Source: Elymus sibiricus (Eukaryota; Streptophyta; Magnoliopsida; Poales; Poaceae). Taken from it: 64,000 nt of DNA. Each line of letters begins with the position of its first letter. Position 1 is the stretch's first letter. Shown in pieces: positions 46,804-57,559 of this stretch. Location of the stretch: assembly GCA_039707655.1 (NCBI GenBank), contig CM077671.1, forward strand, positions 244,071,095-244,135,094. The letters are read 5' to 3'. The notes below the pieces were generated by a model that was given only the letters and a program-made list of their open reading frames with translations, was not told the origin of the DNA and ran no database searches. Both the position numbers and the translations under genes were made by a program.

Positions 46804-49800
46804 GGTGACACCCTGGTTTTGTGCTACATTGATCATTGTAATTAAGCACAGTGATGACCATGATCAGTGCCTAATCATTTTGCTAAACAAGATATGATCC
46901 AGTTAAAATTCATATCTCAATTTAAATTTCACTTCAAAAGCCAATTGAATTTTATGGTGATAAAATAATTCTCCAAACAACATCAGGAAAATGTTACACA
47001 CTTGTGGAATAATCCAAAACAATTATTGTTAAGAAAAATAACCTCACCTTGATGTTGGTGTGGACCCCACCATCCAAAACAGCACCTTAAAGCATTTAAA
47101 AGTGCTCTTAAATTCCATGGAAAAATCCAAACAGATTCCAATGGGCCCAATTATTTTTTGTGGTCATTCAAAATATTGTAAGATATTTGTTGGACCATGC
47201 CACACATTTTTGCTATTGAGAATAAATGCAAAAAGTAAATGTAACAGAAAGGAAAAAAAATAGAAAACAGAAAGAAAAAGAAATGAAAAAAAAGGAAAAG
47301 AGCTACTGGGCTCTGTAGCCCAGGTGCTACAGGCTGGCCCGGCCCAATCCGGCCAGCCTTTCTCCTTCCTCGCGCTCGCAACAGGACAAAGGCCGCGGCA
47401 GCGCCATGGCGCCGACACTCGCGCCCGGCCATCGAGCGACCCCGCGAGGATAAGACAGAACCCCTCCTCTCTCTCTCTCGCCCCCTGAAACCCTAGACCC
47501 CCCCTCAGATCCACCACTCTCTTCCCTCTCTCTCGCGCACACTCGCTCGCTCCTCCTCTCCTCACCAGACGCTGTCGCCGCCGTGCCCGTCGTCGATCCA
47601 CGGCCACCGGCGCCAATCCGTCCTCCCGAGCTGTCCGCGGGCTCCGCCGACGACCTTCGCTTCCTGCCCGACCGCTTGGTGGAGCCGGGGAGCCCCGCTG
47701 ACGCCGTTCCGCCCCCGACCGCGTCTCCGGCCACCGAGAACGCCTCTGACTCCGGCGACTTGCCTGCTGCTACTAAGCCTAATGCCGGCCACCGTGAGCC
47801 ACGACGTGAGCCTCTCCCTCTCTCCTTCCCCTCCGCATTTGCGCTGCTGCTCCGTAGCTAGCTCGCCGCCTAGCCGCACTCTGTCTGCCGCGGGACCTCG
47901 CCGTCCGGCCACTTCCGGTCGTCTCCGACGCCACGCGTCAGCTCCATTCGATGCGGCGCTTTCCTCTCGCCCGAACGCGATCGAAAGCGCGCGCTAAATC
48001 ACACCGTAGCCGCGTGCCCGATTCTGCCCGTAGCTCACCGCTGCCGTCGTCGACGTCGAGCTCCACTCCGACCACCGTAGCCAGCGCCGATAGGCTAGAT
48101 CGACGCGGCGTCCTTCACTCGTTCGATAGAGCCCAAGAACGCCCGAAAAGATGCACCGTAGACGAAACCCGGGCTCGCCGGAGTTCTGCCGTCGTGGGCG
48201 AGCTCGCCGGCGTGCTTCGGTGCCGGCGCTGACTCGGCGTCCGACGTGGCGCCGCGGGCCCCGACTCTTGTGCCACTGGCAATGGGTCCCATTGGGCCCA
48301 TTGACCCAGTCAACGCTGACTGGGCTGGCCCCAGTCAATGACATGTGGGGCCACCCCCCCTCTAATTAAACCTGATGATTAATTAAGTTAATTTAATTAA
48401 ATTGTTAACTAAACACCCTATGACAGGTGGGCGCCCCTCTGTTTAATTAGTTTAGTTTAAATGTAAACACTGGATTAAGATTGAGTCTATGACAGTGGGG
48501 TCCCACATGTCAGGTTTGACTCGGTCAGCTGCACTGTTGACTGCTGATGTCATACTGATGTCATGATGACGTCATCATTTACTATTCTGGATAATTCGAA
48601 TTTAAATAAATAATTAAATTCCAGAAATTCTTTAAAACTTTGAAAAATCATATCTTTTAATCCGTAGCTCGGATGAAAATAATTTATACATGAAAGTTGA
48701 TCAGAAAAATCTCACGAATCCGAATACGCTATCCGTTCATTTGCCACATGCTCCTAGCATAGCCAACATGGAACTTTTCCCCTCCGGATCATCTGTTCGA
48801 TAAATCCAAAGACCCGGGAAATATCATCAGATATTCTCCCGTTCCGTCTTATATGTTTAGTACTACGTTAGACTACCCCTAGCACTGCGTATTGCCGTGT
48901 CATGCATCGTGTTGCATCTGTTTGCTTATATTTTTTGTTTCTTCCCCCTCTTCTCTCCGGTAGCCTCCGAGACTGACGCTGCTGCCGGGTACGACTACAT
49001 CGTTGACGATCAGCCTTTTGCCGCAAAGCAGCAAGGCAAGCAAACCACCCTTGAGCATTCCACTATCGCCCATTTCTTTCCCTCTCATTCTTGCATTAGA
49101 TTTTGCTACGGTATTAGCTAGCTCCTATTCTGATGCATAGCCTATTTTTGATAAACTGCTACTACACCTGTTGTCATATCAACTGCTTAGTATAGGTCGA
49201 TCAATAAATCCCTAGTGACCCCTTAGTCCCAGTTGCCCCTGCTTCTTCATCGACGGCTCGACGACCCGAAGACTCGAAGACTCGGTCAACGGACCGACGA
49301 GCCAGGACCCTCACATCACCGCACACCCCTTAAGTATGGCACTGCAGAGCTACTACCGGGTGCCGAGGGTGATACCTCACTTAGCACTCCCGGTGTTAAT
49401 TCTATAGCGTAGCTAATCGATCGTGGGTATCGAGGGTGATTCCTCCTTCCCATTTATCGATAGCGACTCTTGTCATACACATACCTCGAGTGGGATCCAT
49501 CGAGGGTGATTCCTCGAATATCCACTTGGTGTATAACCACACAGTTACTTTAACTTGACATTGTTACATGTGAAAGACGGGACTGGAGGGACAGGCGGTA
49601 CCACCCTGGTTGAGGTGGACCTGAGTTCCCGACAGTCTTGAGACGGGTCGGCCCCAAGGGTACCCGTGTGTGAGATGTGGTGGGATGCGCCGGTAAGGCA
49701 TCCAAAGGATTATGTTGAGGCGTGGACGGGCAGGAGAGGTCCTTGCCACACATCCTCGAGTCGGGGTGACGGGACCGCACTTTGAGGGTCGCGCTTGCCC

Positions 49801-51033
49801 CGCATTAATAAAATGCTAATGGGTTGGGTACTTGATCTGAGTTAGGTCGTTGGCCTTAATACGCACTAACCTTCACGTGGGGAAATTATGGGTACTCAGC
49901 GTCGTTGTATCAGCCGAAGCTCTTCGGACGTCAGCAATGGAGCGGCGCGCGACGGATTGGACTGGACGGTGCAGCTCTTGGACTGGAGTGTACTAGGTCT
50001 GTTTCCGGCCGCGTACGCATCGTGCAGGAGTGCAAGGGTAAGTGGGCCCACGAACCTGCGCGCTTAGGATTTAGACCGGCGGGCTGGCCTCTTCGTTGAG
50101 CCTAGGTGGGGCGACGACGTGCTGATATCTCGAGGCCGGGCATGACCCAGGAAAGTGTGTCCGGCCGGAGGTGACTCAGGCGTGTTGGGGAATATGTGGT
50201 GCACCCCCGCAGGGATGATTAATCTATTCGAATAGCCGTGTCCACGGTAACATGAAGACTTGGAGTTGTGCCTTGACCTTATACAACTACAACTGTGACT
50301 TTAAATTTGAAATGAATGTGGCTCCGAGATTGCTTCCTCGCAGGTTGTCAAGGAAGAATCTCTGGGCGTGGTTACTTATTAAAATTGCTACAATAATATG
50401 ACTATATGTGATATACCAGTCTACTCTCTTCTAATGCTGCAAGATGCTGAAGATGCTAGTCTTCGATAGGACTAGGCCTTCTCCCTATTCTTGCTTTCTG
50501 CAGTCAGTCCAGATATAACCCCTCCCCTTGATAATGATGCATACTTAGCATAGTTCTGATGTCATCTTGCGAGTACTTTGGATGAGTACTCACCGCTGCT
50601 TTGCTCTCTCTTTCCCCCTTCGATACGATGCTGCGTTCAGCCGATGGAGCCCAGAAGATGGAGTACGCCGGAGACGACTACTACACCACCGCTGGAGCCT
50701 ACTACTACGTGGAGACTGCCGACGCTCAGGAGTAGTTAGGAGGTTCCCAGGCAGGAGGCCTCGCCTCTTTCGATCCGTTGTGATGTTTGTGCTAGCCTTC
50801 TTAAGGCAAAACTTGTCTAACTTATGTCTGTACTCAGATATTATTTGCTTCCGCTGACTCGTGCTTTGTCGAGCTTTGTATTCGAGCCCTCGAGGCCCCT
50901 GGCTTGTAATATGAAGCTGTATGACTTTAATTTGTGTCTAGTGTTGTGTTGTGATATCAATCAGTGAGTCCCTAATCTTGGTCGTACGCATTGTGTGTAT
51001 GATTAGCATACGGTCGAGATCGGGGGCGTCACA
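46804..51033 (+). repeat. LARD right LTR (4230 bp)
   Basis: Matches the middle LTR throughout. Its first base is G instead of T, so the canonical TG start is lost. It ends GGCGTCACA and is followed by TAATT and the resumed LINE. Confidence 0.93.
50628..50735 (+). CDS. Small open frame in the right LARD LTR (35 aa)
   Basis: Second copy of the frame at 28380, with the same peptide. See that entry for the sequence argument. Confidence 0.35.
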   Translation: MLRSADGAQKMEYAGDDYYTTAGAYYYVETADAQE

Positions 51034-51038
51034 TAATT

Positions 51039-52331
51039 GGATACCAAAGGAAACAACACCAAGACCGATAGTATCACTAGTTCATGAACCTCCTACTAAG
51101 GTCTCCGATCTGCTTCTTCTGGCTGCTGCAATGTGGAACATGGAACTTGTACGATCGGTCTTCCTTCCTATTGATGCGGATGCAATCCTTAGAATACCAG
51201 TGTGCACACGTAATATGACAGATTTTTGGGCCTGGTATCCGGACAACAAGGGACGTTTTTCTGTTAGCTCCGCATACAATTTCCTAGTTAGAACAAAGCT
51301 ACAAAGAGAGGAGTGGTTGGAAGGTAGAAGTGGAACATCAAATAATCAGAGAGAAGAGAAGTCCTGGACTCGGCTTTGGAGCCTCTCGGTTCCCTCGAAA
51401 GTTCGGGTTTTCATTTGGAGATTGGCGAGACACTCTCTGCCAACCATAGATGTGCTTCACAAGAGAAACATGGCGACACAGAATACATGCCCTCTCTGTG
51501 GAGGGGAGGACTCTTGGCGACATGACCTTCTATCTTGCACCATGTCACGGTGTATATGGGCATTATCAGACGAATCCTTAGTGGCAGCAATGACATCAAA
51601 TGAGGAAACCAATGCAAAAAAATTGGGTGTTTGACATGCATGATGCTCTTGATCATGCAAGCTTCACAAGAATGGTGGTCACACTCTGATCAGTCTGGTA
51701 CGCGCGTCACAAAGCAGTTTATGAGTCGATATTTCAGAGTCCACACCATACGATCGCTTTTGTCGACAGGTTCATTGGTGAGCTTGATCAGCTGGCGGTG
51801 GTGACAGCTCGTCCGGTCGTTCCAACAGCGCCAATAGAGAACCAGCGGTGGTTACCACCGGAGACAGGATTGGTGAAGATAAATGTGGATGGGGCGGTGG
51901 CTCGTACTAGGCATGGTGGAGCTGTTGCAGCACTATGCAGGGACTCAAATGGCCTATATTTGGGTTCATCGGCGATAGTATACCAGGGAATCTGGGACCC
52001 ATTAATCCTGGAAACTTATGCATGCAGAGAATCACTTTGTTTAGCAGATGATCTAAATGCCCAGAACATCACGGTGGCAAGCGACTGTCAAGGAGTTGTG
52101 AAGGATATCTGGCAAGGGACGGGAGGTCCTCATGGAGCAATAGTACATAAAATAATAGCATGTAGCACTAGTTTTACTTCTTGTAAGTTCATTCATGAAC
52201 GTAGGAATTTTAATTTCGAAGCTCATAATCTCGCCAAGTTTGCTTGTAATTTAGGCATAGGGAGGCATGTTTGGTTGGGTGCTCCTCATGACCTGAACCA
52301 TGTACCTATGAACATTTTAAACAATCAATAA
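51039..52331 (+). pseudogene. LINE ORF2, 3' part: zf-RVT and RNase H
   Basis: The frame resumes right after the LARD duplication. The zf-RVT region (51360-51570) reads WSLSVPSKVRVFIWRL and CPLCGGEDSWRHDLLSC, the Cys/His finger between RT and RNase H. A TGA at 51632 and a shift follow. RNase H (51798-52331) has KINVDGAV, LETYACRESL and SDCQGVVKD with the catalytic acids D, E and D, and ends at the TAA before the short 3' leader and A-tail. Confidence 0.88.
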
Positions 52332-52353
52332 AGTGGCGAGTTCTCCTAAAAAA

Positions 52354-52371
52354 ACTAATTGAGGAGTACTC
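52354..52371 (+). repeat. LINE target-site duplication, right copy
   Basis: Identical to 13836-13853 and preceded by the A-tail at 52348-52353. Confidence 0.95.
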
Positions 52372-52391
52372 CTTTCAGGTATCACTCCCAC

Positions 52392-52448
52392 CTCCCAGGT
52401 TGCGACAAGTGGCACACTGCATGTGTGCCACTTGTTGCAACCTGGGAG
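52392..52448. repeat. 26-bp stem hairpin in the Mutator-like element
   Basis: 52392-52417 (CTCCCAGGTTGC ...) pairs with 52423-52448 with one mismatch (G opposite T, a wobble pair in one RNA strand) around a 5-base loop, TGCAT. Confidence 0.92.
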
Positions 52449-52619
52449 TTTTCCCTTTTTTCGTGGATTCGTATTTTCAAAACGTTTTATCTCTTAAACC
52501 GTGCGTTCAAATCTCAAACCGTTTTCACCGTTGGGTTCCTCGCGTCGAGATCTTCAAAACTAGATCCCATGTTAATAGGTTTTGACGAACTTTTTTTTCA
52601 CGAAAAAACTGGGACGAAA

Positions 52620-53045
52620 AAACGTGCCTCTTGCGATAGGAAAAAAAACAGAAAACGTGTTTTTTCCCTTTCCGAGAGGCATGGCCGTGCCTCTCGCGAA
52701 GGCAAAACCATGCCTCTCGAGGAAGTAACACCGTGCCTCTCGTGAAAAAAACAACAACAGAAAACGCGTTTTTTTCCTTTCCGAGAGACACGACCGTGCC
52801 TCTCGCGAAAGCAAAACCGTCCCTCTGACGGAAGCAAAACCATGCCTCTCGCAAAAAAAAACAGAAAACACGTTTTTTTCCCTTTCCGAGAGGCACAACC
52901 GTGCCTCTCGTAGAAGCAAAACCGTGCCTCTCGCAAAAAAGAAAAAAAAACAGAAAACACGTTTTTTCCCTTTTCGAGAGGCACGGCCGTGCCTGTCGCA
53001 GAAGCAAAACCGTACCTCTCGCGAAAAAAAACAGAAAACGTTTTT
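52620..53045. repeat. GTGCCTCTCGCGAA repeat array
   Basis: CCGTGCCTCTCGC and its complement GAGAGGCACGG alternate with A-rich and T-rich spacers (AAAACAGAAAACG, CGTTTTTTCCC). The array holds three long overlapping minus-strand frames that are only reading frames through the repeat. Confidence 0.85.
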
Positions 53046-53277
53046 TTTGCGGTTTTTTTCCTCCAAAAGCTAAGAAAGACCGGTGAAAAACCGGAACACC
53101 AAACAAAAAAACAATCTAAAAAGATGAAAACGCGTGCGAAAAATATATCCGAAGGGAACGCTCAGAGCGCGACACGTGGCTGCGGCTGAGAACGCGCCAA
53201 GTGGCGGTGCGTGGGAGTGATCGTTGGGAGGCTTCCGAGGGAGTACTCGCTAATTAGTTGCTCCCATACGTGTCTTA

Positions 53278-54140
53278 TTCGTATCATAAAAATCAAAGTA
53301 AGGATCAACATGACAAAACTGAAAAGATAGCAGATCTCTGAGCTTGACACCAACGTCCGTCACCTGCCTCCGGCAACACCACAACAGCAACCAACCGAAG
53401 AAAAGAATGATGGATCACTTCCTCACCTGAGCTCGACGTAGCTCCATCACTGATATACAACTTTGCGGATCTCCATAGTGGCTCACCAAAAGTGAAGTCA
53501 TTGTCGTTGAACGAATCAGACCAGGGCAGCACGCCGGACACGCCATCAAACTCCAGATCTGGCATCCTACCACGACTAAGACGCCGAAGGAGGAAATCAC
53601 ACCTGCCATCCATCAACCACGAACCCAGCACACATTCCGTCTTCCAGATGTCATCGATGCAGACCACAATCTGCATCCACTCTTGGACTACCTCCCAAGC
53701 TCCGCGTGGACGTTGGAGCAGACGTCATCGCAACAGCGGAGTCTGAGGACACATGTCCACCACCAGAATGCCGCCGCCACACCATCCTTACTTGAATATA
53801 CTGATTTCCAAAACCATCTCCAACCATAGAGCTGATCGTCTTGTCGGGAAGGATTTGAAGAATCTTTATTCAACGTCATCATCGCCGCCGCTAAAGCCAA
53901 GACAATGAACATCCTAAAAACGAAGCTACTTTAGACTAAAACTATCCACACACGTGGATCTGGTGACCCCGTCACCACCAACGACCGATGTCGTCGGCCG
54001 AGGGGAGCCGTAGGAGGACGGCGGCGGAGGAACTCTCCTTGGGAGAGACGTTGGCGAGATTGCCCTTGTTCTTCTATAGGAAGAAAGAACGATTGGGTCC
54101 TGTCTACATTGATCGCTTGTCGTTGCCTTGAGAAGAAGAT
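53278..54140. other. Unclassified GC-rich repeat-like region
   Basis: A moderately GC-rich stretch with a 123-codon minus-strand frame (53305-53676) and no domain I know. The end near 54000-54080 (GTCGTCGGCCGAGG, GGCGGCGGAGGAAC) looks like dispersed Triticeae repeat sequence. No termini are identified. Confidence 0.35.
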
Positions 54141-55299
54141 ATTTGTTGTTTGGGGCTGACTATACGTCAGGAAAATCCCCCAAAATGTACTATACGTCAG
54201 GCGTCTGAAAATAATTCAGGGTTAATTCATTTTTCCTCTCCCTCTCACTCCATTCCCGCACTCCCTCGGGCCATTGCCGGTGACTATCGCTCTAAACAAT
54301 CCCCGAGCACCAGATTTCTCCGGCAAGCCTACACGCTCCTCCCTCCGAACCATTCAACCTTTTCGTTCTTCTCCGGATGTGATGTCATGTCATGCCGCGT
54401 CGTCGCCGGCTCCATGCCGCCCTTGTCCAAGGCCTCACCGCCATCCCCATGCCTTGCTGTACTCGCTTTGGTACTGTCATCTTCAGTCTCGAGGTTGCAC
54501 ATTGTCTTCTTCCCGAATCAACCGACTCAAACTGATAAACATGCAACTTACATATAACTATTGTCTTTTTGTTTTGTTTTTATTAGGGGCTCCCGAACAA
54601 GAAGCCAAATGAAAAATACTGCTGCTGCAAAGTTTCATTAGGTTCTTTATTTCTTAAATATAATTCAAATGTGATTGAATAGGTCGTAGCTGTCGCTTGC
54701 TCTCCCAAAAAAAAGCTTAGGGTTTCTCTACCTCCCGTCGGCGCCGCTCCCGGTCTACCTCGTCTTCAGTGGCCCTAAGGCCAAGGCGTGGTGGACCCTT
54801 GACCCTTGCCGATGGGAGGATTCTTGCTCCAATTTAGGTGTTTTTAAGTTCGTTTAGAGTTTGTGTCATGCTTAGAAAGACGCGGCCCCTAAAGATTGCA
54901 CAAGTTCTTCCTCACCTTTTTCTCGCCCCGGCGATGCATTTAGGGTAGTTGGAGGGCGTGCGGAGGTGTGTCTTCGAAGGACCTCGCGGTATTCGGTCGG
55001 TGCAAGTCTTCGGTGGATCTCCTTAGATCCATTCTTCATTCATGTGTCTACAGGTTGGATCCTTTTAATCTACATTTTTCTACATCAGTGATTCTGCGGG
55101 CCTTAGCATGAGGACTTTTCGACTGTCTGCTACAATAAGTTTTGTCCGGCTCTGGTGAGGGAGGGTGATGACGACGGCACACCTTCAGCTCACTTCGGTG
55201 ATTGTAATCATCACTAGGTGGTCTCCGGACCTGAATGTATTTTTTTGTTACATCTGGTGTTCTTTGTAGTGCCATGACAAATATATCGAAAGTTTTTTC
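54141..55299. other. Unclassified, possible gene leader fragments
   Basis: Two CT-rich leader-like stretches (54230-54400 and 54710-54800, the second beginning near AGGGTTTCTC) are followed by open but short frames. Nothing can be named. Confidence 0.3.
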
Positions 55300-55590
55300 T
55301 CTAAAGATCTTTTTAACACAGTACAAACTCAAGTATTCATATATACGCGCATACATTCACCCTATGAACGCACACACACGCCCTATCCCTATGAGCACCT
55401 TCGAGAGACTGAGCCGGCATATCATCTTTAGATTTACGAAGTCGACGGGAGCGTCTCCTCCTCCCACTGAACGCGTATCACCGGAAATCCTAAAATAAAT
55501 CCAAAAATAATGTGAGCACCAAAACTTAAACCCTGGTGGGCTGGGAATACCACTGTCCACTAACCATCCAATCACGAGTTGGTTCACTTT
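55300..55590 (-). mobile_element. tRNA-derived SINE (Au-like)
   Basis: On the minus strand the sequence begins near 55590 with GTTGGATGG-like A-box sequence (GATTGGATGGTTAGTGG) and, ~35 bp on, CCAGGGTTTAAGTTTTGG, a decayed B box (consensus GGTTCRANYCC). The body (GATGATATGCCGGCTCAG, GTGCTCATAGGG) matches my recollection of the abundant Triticeae SINE. Orientation is minus. Confidence 0.6.
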
Positions 55591-55639
55591 TTCTAAAGAA
55601 TTCTATTATGCTTTTTCGCAGCATCTCTCTCTTTCATTT

Positions 55640-55925
55640 ATTCCTTCCACCCTTTTCAATCTTGCACAAACCACCGCACTAGTACAATCTGAACTGAAAC
55701 CCTGAATTTACAGACAACCATTCCAGATGATTCCACAAGCTATGTACATATACGTGCAGCTCAAGCAGCCAGACATCTCTGGCTTCATCGTAGTTCGCTT
55801 GATCAGTTCAGGATTTCTAAGCTTGTCCTGAACCCTTTCTGAAATCCTCCAGCTCTTGTCGTCCCGGCACCTTACATTATGCTGCAACCGGGATCCTGTT
55901 CCTGTTGCTGATACGGAGCGTACGC
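55640..55925 (-). other. 3' untranslated region of the HMA gene
   Basis: No other gene lies here. A minus-strand AATAAATG near 55633-55640 could be the polyadenylation signal. Confidence 0.4.
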
Positions 55926-56510
55926 TTAAGCAGGGTAGGACGGCATGGCGTTGTACTGGTGGTAAGCGGGGTAGGGAATCGGCGCCACCGCATTCTGATG
56001 GTAACCTCCGTTACTCTTGGACTCCTTGCCGCCGCCGTAGCCGTAGCCGTCCTTCTTCTTTTCTCCGCCGTACCCGTAGCCGTAGCCGTAGCCGCCATCT
56101 TTCTTCTTGTCATCGCCGGATGAGATGCTGAGGAGCTCAGCTTTGCCTAGGCTACGCCGGAGCATCGTCGTCAGTGCAACCGGGTCGACGCCGTCGCCGA
56201 GGATGATGATCTTGTCTCCCTCCAACGTCGCGGATGTCACACCTGTAGAATTCACCACCTCTTTGTGAGAACTAACGAAGAGAAGAAGATGATTAAACAG
56301 TTGTTGGTCATGATGAGTGGCTTCTTCATACCTGCCATGCCAACAGCGGCCTTGAAGGCCTTCCTCCTGTTCCTCTCGCCATCCAACGGCAACTTGAAAA
56401 CAATCTTTTGCTGCAACACAGAGCAAAACACGTTCAGATCGACGCACAAAACTGAGCAATTGACACAAATAAAAAGTTTTGCTTGATTTGCGACGAACCT
56501 TGACCATCAT
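55926..56510 (-). CDS. Small HMA-domain protein without CxxC (HPP, Pi21/HIPP19 type)
   Basis: Three exons: 56510-56499, 56410-56332 and 56242-55926, with GT-AG introns of 88 and 89 nt, giving 135 residues. Residues 5-72 form a heavy-metal-associated fold of the pattern QKIVFKLPLDGERNRRKAF, AAVGMAGVTSATLEGD, KIIILGDGVDPVALTTMLRR. The loop that normally carries CxxC reads LDGERN, so metal binding is unlikely. The tail is Lys-rich, then Gly-Tyr-rich (GYGYGYGYGG), then ends YPAYHQYNAMPSYPA without a CaaX box, so no prenylation. Rice relatives of this clade include Pi21 and HIPP19, the latter a target of the blast effector AVR-Pik. Upstream of the first ATG the frame stays open but has no ATG. A TATA box lies at 56630-56637. 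Confidence 0.88.
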   Translation of the reverse strand: MMVKVRRKSSKTFYLCQLLSFVRRSERVLLCVAAKDCFQVAVGWREEQEEGLQGRCWHGRYEEATHHDQQLFNHLLLFVSSHKEVVNSTGVTSATLEGDKIIILGDGVDPVALTTMLRRSLGKAELLSISSGDDKKKDGGYGYGYGYGGEKKKDGYGYGGGKESKSNGGYHQNAVAPIPYPAYHQYNAMPSYPA

Positions 56511-56629
56511 GCTTGGACAATATTTCTCACGAGCTCTAGCCTTGTCTAGCTTGTCAGTAGAGTTGCCTTGTGCAATTTGACACTGCAAGATGAGCTACTG
56601 CGTCTTATTAGTAGCAAGATACCCCGTCC

Positions 56630-56637
56630 TATTTATA
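56630..56637 (-). promoter_or_regulatory. TATA box of the HMA gene
   Basis: The minus strand reads TATAAATA in a GCATATAAATAGG context, about 120 bases before the start codon. This puts transcription start near 56600 and gives a leader of about 90 nt. Confidence 0.75.
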
Positions 56638-56639
56638 TG

Positions 56640-57385
56640 CAGGCAGAGAGGAGAGGACACAGGGGGAGAGAGGGTGGAGGAAAGCAGCTCGGAAGGCTAT
56701 AGAGGCAGAAAACTAACAAGTGGAACAAACCACCAATCAGCCAACAAAATGGTGCGAGAATAATTGGCATGCCTGGCTCTGTGCCAAACGCCCAGCTCAC
56801 CATGGACCCGGCGCTGCTGTTCCTGGAAGCACAGCATCGAGTGATTGGCTGGTAGAGAAACAGAAGAGACATGGCAAGCCAGGGACACACACCGAACGAA
56901 ACCCACGTCCCTCTCTCACACATATTCAGTGACAAGTAGTGTAGAGAGAGAAACAGAAAAGATCTTCCTCAAAGATCTGCTGGCACTCGCAGATTCAGTG
57001 TGTCGAGCTTATCGAATGAGGGGGGTCCTACTTAGCCCTGGTTATTAGCTCATCATGGAACTCTTTAATGGTTTGCGTCGTTGTTGTGGCTAGTTCATCC
57101 AAGGAGATTTGTTACGAAAGTCATTCGAAGAAAGAGACCAGTGACAATTTTCGTCCTTGATTGCAGAGAGAAGTGTTTGATATATGTAGGGACAACTGTG
57201 TTGGACGGTCGAGTGGCAAGTGAAGTAGTACAGTAGTACATTATTATGATGTGATGTGGATGCTGCTGTTAGCGATAGACTTGTCCTCTAGCATTCAAGG
57301 GGGTGAAAGAGATCTACCGTGAAGTGGAAAATAAGAGATGTCAGAGGTGAAATCATAGTTCCCCACCCTCCGGTTTAGTGCAAAT
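56640..57385. other. Upstream region of the HMA gene
   Basis: It contains CT/GA-rich stretches (56640-56700, 56930-56960) and no convincing gene or repeat. It may hold regulatory sequence of the HMA gene. Confidence 0.35.
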
Positions 57386-57386
57386 T

Positions 57387-57403
57387 CCCCCCCCCCCCCC
57401 CCC
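57387..57403. repeat. Poly-C tract (17 C)
   Basis: Seventeen C in a row. The length is uncertain in any assembly. Confidence 0.9.
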
Positions 57404-57429
57404 TCTTTACCTAATAAGCGATAGACTTG

Positions 57430-57532
57430 TCAAAATTGCACATACAGATGCATATAGAGATATTTTAGAGTGTAAATTCATTCATTTTACTCCGTATATA
57501 GTTGCCTTACATTTACGAAGGAGTATATCTTT
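57430..57532. mobile_element. Decayed Stowaway-type MITE fragment
   Basis: AGTGTAAATTCATTCATTTTACTCCGTATATAGT and ACGAAGGAGTAT resemble the interior and right end of common Triticeae Stowaway MITEs. The left end is absent. Confidence 0.4.
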
Positions 57533-57559
57533 ATCTAATAATGAAGCGAGTAGTGCTTC

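Larger units (their letters stand above)
22413..51033 (+). mobile_element. LARD-like LTR retrotransposon, tandem composite
   Basis: The order is partial LTR (22413-22509), 3' part of an internal domain (22510-24557), full LTR (24558-28785), internal domain (28786-46803, split by a Gypsy element) and full LTR (46804-51033). The whole is flanked by one TAATT pair. LTRs of 4.23 kb begin TGTGACACCC and end GGCGTCACA. The net internal domain is about 4.5 kb and holds no recognisable gag or pol. Long LTRs with a non-coding internal domain define the LARD class described in barley and relatives (Sukkula being the best known). The family name is not asserted. A methionine-tRNA-type primer site shows orientation plus. 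Confidence 0.9.
13854..52353 (+). mobile_element. L1-type LINE, full length, split by two retroelements
   Basis: The element runs from the end of the left 18-bp duplication to a short A-tail before the right copy. Removing the nested insertions (15164-19490 and 22413-51033 plus their duplications) leaves about 5.54 kb: a leader (13854-14097), ORF1 with a DUF4283-like region and a zinc knuckle, and ORF2 with endonuclease, reverse transcriptase, zf-RVT zinc finger and RNase H. This is the usual plant L1-clade order. Both frames carry stops and shifts, so it is not active. The intact duplication shows that both ends are original. Confidence 0.93.
13832..53266. mobile_element. Mutator-like non-autonomous element hosting the whole nested block
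   Basis: The left end at 13832-13853 continues at 52372 after the LINE. The right end at about 53217-53266 has the complement AACTAATTAGCGAGTACTCC, matching ACTAATTGAGGAGTACTC on the left, and further paired words (ATCACTCCCAC). The 11-mer TACGTGTCTTA occurs just outside both ends (13821-13831 and 53267-53277); 9 to 11 bp duplications are typical of Mutator-like elements. Without the LINE it would be about 0.92 kb. There is no transposase. The extreme left end is diverged, so the boundary is good to a few bases. Confidence 0.7.

Noticed and set aside
52525..53106. Three overlapping minus-strand frames of 128-193 codons
   Set aside because: They are translations of the GTGCCTCTCGCG repeat array, with Arg-His-Gly and Phe/Lys-run repeats in all frames.
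56511..56588. An N-terminal extension of the HMA protein and its reading through both introns (220 codons)
   Set aside because: It begins at TTG and reads intron sequence. Splicing at GT-AG sites restores an uninterrupted HMA domain in frame.
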